From: Bacillota bacterium
Lineage (GTDB): Bacteria > Bacillota > Sulfobacillia > RBS10-35 > JAJYVN01
Assembly: GCA_021806565.1 (NCBI GenBank)
Contig: JAJZXK010000016.1
Location: forward strand, 1 to 44,946
Direction of reading: 5' to 3'
Length of the DNA stretch: 44,946 nucleotides
A program made the position numbers and the translations under genes. Of this stretch, positions 39,992 to 44,946 are shown piece by piece. The notes beneath the pieces were generated by a model that saw only the letters and a list, made by a program, of their open reading frames with translations, was not told where the DNA came from and made no database searches. Within the stretch, counting starts at the first letter, position 1; the number at the start of each line of letters is the position of its first letter.

Positions 39992-40309
39992 TCACCGGGA
40001 GAACTGGGCCCGGACGTCCAGGATTTCGGCCAGCGCGCCTCCACCGCCGCCATGCTGGAGCGCTCCGGCGAGGCGGGCCCGGACGCGGCCCTCCACCAGG
40101 GATTGCCCCGACGGCCGCCACCGCCGGGCGAGTGCCGCGAGGCTGACCTGGACGTCGACGCGGCACCGGTCCCCACCGACCAACCGCCGCACCCCGCGCA
40201 GCCGGCCCTCGATCTGGCGCAAGCGTTGCCGCGGCGCGGTGTTGTCGCGTCGATGGTGGACCCCCGGGGATGCCGCCTTCTCTACCCGGGTACGGTATCC
40301 ATGCCGCAA
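39992..40309 (-). CDS. csoR: CsoR/DUF156-family repressor, metal ligands replaced
   Basis: The family core is clear: RLRQIEGRLRGVRRLV, then GDRCRVDVQVSLAALA, LVEGRVRARL. Aligned without gaps to CsoR, the copper ligands Cys (R-Y-C-I-D), His and Cys (D-H-x3-C) are Arg, Arg and Arg here; a Cys sits one position early (D-R-C-R). No ATG or GTG precedes the core. TTG 40309 after GAGGGC is the best start, giving 105 residues with an unusual N-terminus (RHGYRTRVEKAA). The stop is 12 bp before copA. It is a decayed or re-purposed copper sensor. Family fair, function doubtful. Confidence 0.7.
   Translation of the reverse strand: MRHGYRTRVEKAASPGVHHRRDNTAPRQRLRQIEGRLRGVRRLVGGDRCRVDVQVSLAALARRWRPSGQSLVEGRVRARLAGALQHGGGGGALAEILDVRAQFSR
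40283..40292. promoter_or_regulatory. TACCCGGGTA palindrome, candidate CsoR operator
   Basis: The 10-bp palindrome TACCCGGGTA resembles the centre of known CsoR operators (GTA/TACCC...GGGTA). It lies at the head of the csoR-copA-copZ transcript, between a possible -35 (TTGCGG, 40304-40309, minus strand) and the csoR core. If TTG 40309 is the start, the palindrome lies inside the gene; if the true start is later, it lies in the promoter. Confidence 0.4.
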
Positions 40310-40446
40310 CTCTAGCCCTCGGCCGGCCCGCAAGTCAACCGCTGCCCGGCCCGGTGGACCACCCCGAATGGCTGTCCCGACCCCGGAGCACGGCGGCGCA
40401 GCCCTTCGAGCACGGTCCGCGAACGGCCGGTGCGCGTACCGGCACC

Positions 40447-40659
40447 TCACCCCCCGAGGCGCGCCACCTGCGGCAGCAGTCGGCCCGTCGTGCCGCCCGG
40501 GCTGCCGTTGATGTAGCGGAAGGCCACGCCCACGGCGACGGCCCCGAAGAGCGCCCGCGTCCCGGGTTCGCGGAGGATGCCCCGTGGGATCGCCGCGGCG
40601 GCAGGGGCGGTGGTCGAGGCCGACGGCGGCCATCCTCGCAGCGGGTGGTCCAAAGCCAC
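40447..40659 (-). CDS. Small hypothetical protein, one membrane helix
   Basis: A 70-residue ORF from GTG 40659 with a weak SD. The first half is Pro/Ala-rich; the second half (RALFGAVAVGVAFRYINGSP, GGTTGRLLPQVARLGG) looks like a conserved protein end with one hydrophobic helix. I recognise no family. It lies between divergent csoR and the fucosidase gene. Confidence 0.4.
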   Translation of the reverse strand: MALDHPLRGWPPSASTTAPAAAAIPRGILREPGTRALFGAVAVGVAFRYINGSPGGTTGRLLPQVARLGG

Positions 40660-40770
40660 GCCGGACCTACGGCGCACCGGCCATAGAAACCCGTGCGCAC
40701 GGCCGGCGGCAGGGATCCCGTCGCCAGGCGTGCATGGAGCAGCCAACGGGTCCGAGGGGGGACGGGCGGG

Positions 40771-43269
40771 ATGGACGGCAGGCAGGTCTGGGACACGCAG
40801 ACGCTGTGGTATGGGCAACCGGCGCGCCGCTGGGTGGACGCGCTGCCCCTGGGTAACGGGTGCCTGGGCGCGATGGTCTTCGGCGGGATCGAAAAGGAGC
40901 GGCTGGCCCTCAACGAGGGCACGCTCTGGAGTGGGAGCGGGCCACGGACGCCCGGCGGGGAGGAGGCACTGGAACACTTGGCCGCCGTGCGAAACGCAGT
41001 GCTGGAACGCGCCGACCACCCTGCCGCGGACGCCGTGGCCCGGCACCTGCAGGGCCCGTTCACCGAAAGCTTTCTGCCGCTCGGAGACCTGTGTCTGGAG
41101 ATGCGCCACGGCAGCGAGGGACAAGAGCCGGTCGCGGTCGAGGCATACCGGCGGGCGCTGGATCTGGACGCGGCGGTCGCCAGCGTGGTCTACCATCACG
41201 GAGGCGTCCGGTACGGGCGTGAGGCCTTCGTCTCAGGGCGCGACGGAGTGCTGGCCATGCGCCTCACGGCGGACCGCCCCGAAACCCTGCAGGTCGCGGT
41301 CTGGCTGCAGAGCCAACTCTGGGCGCGCAGCGAGCCACTGACGCCGGATACACTGGTCCTGCGCGGCCGGGCACCGGCGCACGCCGACCCGCACTACAGA
41401 CACACCGGGCGTCCCCTCACGTACGGGGACGGCGAACACGGTGGCGGCATGCTCTTTGAGGCGCACCTGCGGATACGGCCGGAGGGTGGCCGGCTGGACA
41501 CCGACGGGCGCCGACTGCTGGTGAAAGGCGCGGATGCGCTCATCATGGTCCTGGCGCTGGCCACGAGCTTCCGGGGGCCGCACCGGGCCCCGCACGACGA
41601 CCGCCGCGCCCTGGCTGCCGCCTGCGCCGACCGGACCCGCTCGGCCATGGACCGGGGCTGGGATGCCCTGCGCGCGACGCACATCGAAGACCACCGCCAG
41701 CTGTTCCGGCGCGTCTGGCTCAGCTTCGGCCCCTCACCCGACACGGAACCGGCGGCGGCCGCGCAGGAACCGACCGATGCGCGCCTCGCCGCCGTAAGGG
41801 ACGGGGCCGACGATCCGTCCCTTACCGCCCTCTATTTCCAGTTCGGCCGCTACCTGATGATCAGCGGCTCCCGACCCGGAGGCCAGCCGCTCAACCTGCA
41901 GGGGCTCTGGAACGAAGCACTGCTGCCGCCGTGGAGTTCCAATTACACCATCAACATCAACACTGAGATGAACTACTGGCCAGCGGAGTCCTGCGCGCTA
42001 CCCGAGTGCCACGCCCCGCTGTTCTCCTTGGTCGACGGCCTGCGCCGCAGCGGGCGGGTCACCGCGCGGTTGTATTACGGCGCGCGGGGTTGGACGGCCC
42101 ACCACAACACAGACCTCTGGTGTCTCAGCAACCCGGTCGGCGACGGCCAGGGCGCCCCCGTCTACGCGAACTGGCCGATGGGGGGCGCCTGGCTGTGCGC
42201 GCACCTCTGGGAACACTGGCGCTTCGGCGGCGACCCGGAGTTCCTGCGGGACCGTGCCTACCCGGCTATGCGGGAGGCCGCCCTCTTCCTCCTGGACCTG
42301 CTGCTCGAAGACGGTCACGGCCACCTGGTCACCTGCCCGTCGACCTCCCCGGAAAATACATTCCTGTCTCCCGGCGGTGCCCCCGCCGCGGAGGGAGGGA
42401 AAGACGGCGACCGCGGCGCGGCCGGCCGGCGGGCCGCGGTGACGGCGGCGGCCACTATGGACATGGCCCTCTGCCGCGAACTCTTCAGCCGCTGCATCGA
42501 GGCCGCGCGTATCCTGAACGTGGACGCCGAACTGGCGGCGAAGCTCGAGCGGGCCCGCGCGCGCCTCCTGCCATACAGGATCGGCCGCCACGGCCAGTTG
42601 CAGGAATGGGCCGCGGACTACGAGGAGCCAGAACCCGGCCACCGGCACATGTCCCACCTCTACGGACTGTATCCCGGTGAGCAGATTACGCCGCGCGGCA
42701 CGCCGGAACTGGCGCGGGCCGCCCGCGCGTCGCTCGAGCGGCGACTGGCCCACGGTGGCGGCCACACCGGCTGGAGTCGGGCCTGGCTGATCCTCCTGTG
42801 CGCCCGGCTGGAAGACGGGGAAGCCGCCGCCGCCCACGTCCGCGCCCTGCTCCAACGGTCCACGTTGGACAACCTCTTTGACAACCACCCGCCGTTCCAG
42901 ATCGACGGCAACTTCGGCGGCACGGCGGGCATCGCCGAGATGCTGCTGCAGAGCCACGCGGAGGAACTGAGCCTGCTGCCCGCGCTGCCGGCGGCTTGGG
43001 CCTTCGGCCGGGTGGAGGGACTGCGCGCCCGCGGCGGCTACACGGTCTCCCTAAGATGGGCGGAGGGACGGCCGGTGGTGATGGAGCTGCTGGCGGCGCC
43101 CTTCCCGCGCGGCCAGGTCGGGGCGCGCCGCATCCGCCTGCGATGGCCGCAGCCGGCGGCAGCGGCCGCAGTCACGGGGGAACCCGGGCCGCAACTGCGG
43201 CAAGACTCGCCCCGCACGGCCAGCGTGGACCTGCCGGGGCCCGGACGGTACCGCGTCCGATTCTCATAA
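40771..43269 (+). CDS. GH95-type alpha-L-fucosidase (glycosyl hydrolase 95)
   Basis: An 832-residue protein; ATG 40771 ([18 protein letters not shown]) is chosen, with a G-rich SD. The N-terminal super-sandwich starts [29 protein letters not shown] and [10 protein letters not shown]. The (alpha/alpha)6 barrel has [12 protein letters not shown] (the Asn-x-Asn pair that replaces a base), [17 protein letters not shown] (catalytic Glu region) and [20 protein letters not shown] (second acidic residue). GH95 enzymes cleave alpha-1,2-fucose by inversion; some act on galactose. No signal peptide, so intracellular. It is not in an operon with the sulfatases but fits the same theme of decorated-glycan use. 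Confidence 0.93.
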   Translation: MDGRQVWDTQTLWYGQPARRWVDALPLGNGCLGAMVFGGIEKERLALNEGTLWSGSGPRTPGGEEALEHLAAVRNAVLERADHPAADAVARHLQGPFTESFLPLGDLCLEMRHGSEGQEPVAVEAYRRALDLDAAVASVVYHHGGVRYGREAFVSGRDGVLAMRLTADRPETLQVAVWLQSQLWARSEPLTPDTLVLRGRAPAHADPHYRHTGRPLTYGDGEHGGGMLFEAHLRIRPEGGRLDTDGRRLLVKGADALIMVLALATSFRGPHRAPHDDRRALAAACADRTRSAMDRGWDALRATHIEDHRQLFRRVWLSFGPSPDTEPAAAAQEPTDARLAAVRDGADDPSLTALYFQFGRYLMISGSRPGGQPLNLQGLWNEALLPPWSSNYTININTEMNYWPAESCALPECHAPLFSLVDGLRRSGRVTARLYYGARGWTAHHNTDLWCLSNPVGDGQGAPVYANWPMGGAWLCAHLWEHWRFGGDPEFLRDRAYPAMREAALFLLDLLLEDGHGHLVTCPSTSPENTFLSPGGAPAAEGGKDGDRGAAGRRAAVTAAATMDMALCRELFSRCIEAARILNVDAELAAKLERARARLLPYRIGRHGQLQEWAADYEEPEPGHRHMSHLYGLYPGEQITPRGTPELARAARASLERRLAHGGGHTGWSRAWLILLCARLEDGEAAAAHVRALLQRSTLDNLFDNHPPFQIDGNFGGTAGIAEMLLQSHAEELSLLPALPAAWAFGRVEGLRARGGYTVSLRWAEGRPVVMELLAAPFPRGQVGARRIRLRWPQPAAAAAVTGEPGPQLRQDSPRTASVDLPGPGRYRVRFS

Positions 43270-43509
43270 ACCCAAGAGGGCGGGCGGGACTTCCCCACAG
43301 GCCGCGGCAGAAACGGGACCGCGCCAGGAGCGGTGAAGCTGCCGGCGGATCCCATCTCACGGCTGAAACCGGCGGCGCCGCGGTCCGCGGTTCACGGAAC
43401 AGTCCTCCATGAAGGGCCGGAGGAAGAACCGGAGGGAGGATGCCGCTCGACTCCGTGGTACTCGTGCGGGGACACGACGTATGGACGTACGCGCGAAGGG
43501 GGATTCCGC
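43270..43509. other. 240-bp gap between fucosidase and YbjQ-like gene
   Basis: I see no gene here. A weak AAGGGGGA site precedes the downstream ATG 43510, but no promoter elements are evident. Confidence 0.4.
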
Positions 43510-44400
43510 ATGGACGGGGATACCGGCATGGACGCGTCCCTTCAGCCCGGCGAAGAGGCCCGCCAACGGCTGTCGGCGGGGCCCGTGACCAGCGACCTGT
43601 CCGTGGATGAACTCGGCCTCCTGGAGACGCTCGGCCTGCGGCCCCTCGGGCTCGCCCTGGGATCCTCCATCTACCATGTGGGCTGGCAGCGGGCGCGCGT
43701 CATGGACAACACCGAGTTGACCGTCCTGAGTCAGGCCATGCACACAGCACGGGAGTATGCGCTCAAACGGATGCTGGCCGAGGCCGGCGAGCTCGGTGCG
43801 GACGGCATTGTCGGCGTGCGGCTGACCCTGCAACAACCGGCCTGGGGTTCGGGCCTGATCGAGTTCATCGCCATGGGCACGGCCATCGGCGGGACCGGCG
43901 GGGCGGGTGCGCCGGCCGGCCGGCAACCCTTCGCGTCCAACCTGTCCGGCCAGGACTTCTGGAAGCTGCGCCGCTACGGGTACCAACCCGTCGGCTTGGC
44001 CTTCGGCTGCTGCGTCTACCACGTGGCCCACCTCGGCCTGCAAAAGTGGATGCAGCAGATCGGACGGAACGCCGAGATGACGTCCTTCACACAGGCCACC
44101 TACGATGCGCGCGAACTGGCGATGGCCCGCATGGGCGCCGACGCGCGCGAAGCGGGTGGCGATCTGGTGGTCGGCGTGTCGCTGAACGAAGGGACCTGGG
44201 GATGGGATGCCAACGTGATCGAGTTCTCCTGCCTGGGAACCGCGGTCACCAGGGATCCGCAGCGGCCGGAACCGCCGCAGCCCCAACTCGTCCTGGGCAT
44301 GCAGTCCGGCGGTGGCGCCACCGCGTCGCTCGGCGCGGCGGCCGGGCTCTCGCCGCAGGCACCGGGCACTGCAACGCCGCTATTTCGACCCAAGTCATGA
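43510..44400 (+). CDS. Tandem YbjQ-like (DUF74) protein
   Basis: A 296-residue protein; ATG 43510 follows GAAGGGGGA. It holds two copies of a YbjQ-type fold: residues about 35-125 (LGLRPLGLALGSSIYHVGWQ, ADGIVGVRLTLQQ, LIEFIAMGTAIGG) and about 145-250 (YGYQPVGLAFGCCVYHVAHL, GGDLVVGVSLNEGTWG, VIEFSCLGTAV). The tail after residue 255 is Gln/Pro/Gly-rich. YbjQ proteins form pentamers; function is unknown, with a heavy-metal name from annotation. The stop abuts an IS-like hairpin, so the natural tail may have been replaced by the insertion. Confidence 0.8.
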   Translation: MDGDTGMDASLQPGEEARQRLSAGPVTSDLSVDELGLLETLGLRPLGLALGSSIYHVGWQRARVMDNTELTVLSQAMHTAREYALKRMLAEAGELGADGIVGVRLTLQQPAWGSGLIEFIAMGTAIGGTGGAGAPAGRQPFASNLSGQDFWKLRRYGYQPVGLAFGCCVYHVAHLGLQKWMQQIGRNAEMTSFTQATYDARELAMARMGADAREAGGDLVVGVSLNEGTWGWDANVIEFSCLGTAVTRDPQRPEPPQPQLVLGMQSGGGATASLGAAAGLSPQAPGTATPLFRPKS

Positions 44401-44421
44401 CCCCATGGCCAGAGCCGGGGG
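44401..44421. mobile_element. IS605-like end hairpin
   Basis: CCCC-a-TGGC (44401-44409) and GCCG-GGGG (44414-44421) form an 8-pair stem with one bulged A and a 4-nt loop. It follows the YbjQ-like stop directly and lies right after the tnpB homology ends, as expected for the right end of an IS200/IS605 element whose tnpB lost its 3' part. Confidence 0.5.
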
Positions 44422-44422
44422 C

Positions 44423-44946
44423 TTGCGATTCCGAGGTTTACGCCGAGCCAGTCTTCTGCGGACCGCTCGGGCGGCGTGGGCGCGTCGATGGTCTGAAGCA
44501 AGTAGAAGGTGCCGCCGCGGTAAACAAGATCGGCCTGCCCGCGCCGCATTCCGAGCCGATCCGCGCAGTAGAGGCCGAAGACGATGGGGACAAGGATGCG
44601 ACCACCCAGGGAAAGGATGCTGATGCGGTCGGCCGCCTTGTAAGACAGGATTCGTTCGTCGTAGGGCATGGCTCCGTGCGGCTGGAAGGTCGGCTGAATG
44701 CGTTTGTCGCGCTTGTAGGCTTCGCACGCCTTGCTGATGCACCGCACGGCCATCTGGGCCGACAAACCGAACTCTCCACGAATGCGGCCGTAGACGAGCG
44801 GCCGCAACCTGATCTTGTTGGCGGTGCGCTCCGCAAAGGCGACCTCGGCGACGACATTGCAGACCGCGTTGAACGCCTCCATGGTACGCAGGTACGCAAA
44901 AGCGCGGCGGCCTGTTCGGGATCGGGGAGCAACTTCACCTGCACAA
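44423..44946 (-). pseudogene. tnpB: tnpB remnant (RNA-guided nuclease of IS605 family), frameshifted and truncated
   Basis: The N-terminal third of TnpB is readable in two frames. Near the window edge, QVKLLPDPEQAAALLRT is the normal TnpB start. In another frame come MEAFNAVCNVVAEVAFAERT, LRPLVYGRIRGEFGLSAQMA, VRCISKACEAYKRDK and DWLGVNLGIA, the first RuvC motif with its Asp replaced by Asn. An exact 8-bp tandem duplication (GGTACGCA at 44883-44890 and 44891-44898) separates the frames; removing one copy restores one frame. Homology stops at about 44423, after the RuvC-I motif, next to an IS-end hairpin. The rest (RuvC-II, zinc finger, RuvC-III) is deleted. It is inactive. Confidence 0.85.

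Noticed and set aside
40335-41199. Long minus-strand ORFs antisense to the start of the fucosidase
   Set aside because: They have no family resemblance and overlap a clear GH95 reading frame. Only the end at 40447-40659 has some protein character and is listed separately.

Overview
The window is GC-rich bacterial DNA with dense coding, strong purine-rich ribosome binding sites (GGAGG/GGGAGG), many GTG and TTG starts and a textbook cyclic-di-AMP (ydaO-type) riboswitch. The csoR-copA-copZ copper locus, a zinc-type anti-sigma gene beside its ECF sigma factor, and a DUF1854/ABC-transporter pair fit a high-GC Bacillota-like organism (Limnochordia/Symbiobacteriia style). This placement is inference; no rRNA or other phylogenetic marker is present.

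Layout. 1-4025: a terminator, a 5'-truncated SPFH gene, a helical hypothetical gene, an ECF sigma factor whose start appears to be CTG, its zinc-binding anti-sigma factor, and two genes of unknown role. 4236-6605: c-di-AMP riboswitch and a CPA2 cation/proton antiporter fused to two universal-stress domains. 7041-9194: cytochrome oxidase subunit IV, a Gfo/Idh/MocA oxidoreductase and a PhyH-like protein lacking its metal ligands. 9235-11369: NarL/DegS-type two-component pair. 11456-14908: plus-strand cluster of sulfatase-like protein, Gfo/Idh/MocA oxidoreductase and xylose-isomerase-like TIM barrel. 14959-17112: two ABC-exporter membrane domains fused in tandem with no ATPase domain. 17620-21731: a classical sulfatase, a gene remnant, DUF1801, DinB and a WYL regulator with a visible promoter and operator. 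21830-32887: a minus-strand gene set of two Thr-type sulfatase-like proteins, two Cys-type sulfatases, three Gfo/Idh/MocA oxidoreductases, an IS605-like remnant, a TIM-barrel isomerase and an aldo/keto reductase. 33181-36427: small secreted protein, DUF1854 protein and ABC exporter. 36715-40309: small membrane protein, copZ, copA and a degenerate csoR. 40447-44400: small ORF, a GH95-type alpha-L-fucosidase and a tandem YbjQ-like protein. 44401-44946: a decayed tnpB element.

How the genes fit together. The core theme is breakdown of a decorated (sulfated or phosphorylated) sugar inside the cell. There are six alkaline-phosphatase/sulfatase-superfamily proteins, five Gfo/Idh/MocA dehydrogenases, two TIM-barrel isomerase/lyase-like proteins, an aldo/keto reductase and a GH95 fucosidase. 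None of the hydrolases has a signal peptide, so they should act on imported oligosaccharides. Three of the six 'sulfatases' keep the Cys of the C-x-P-S-R maturation motif; the other three have Thr there, so they cannot be formylglycine sulfatases and may be phosphodiesterases or a new hydrolase class. The combination of ester hydrolase, Gfo/Idh/MocA dehydrogenase and TIM barrel occurs twice on opposite strands, which suggests an oxidative glycoside-cleavage or inositol-like pathway. No sugar transporter and no formylglycine-generating enzyme lies in the window.
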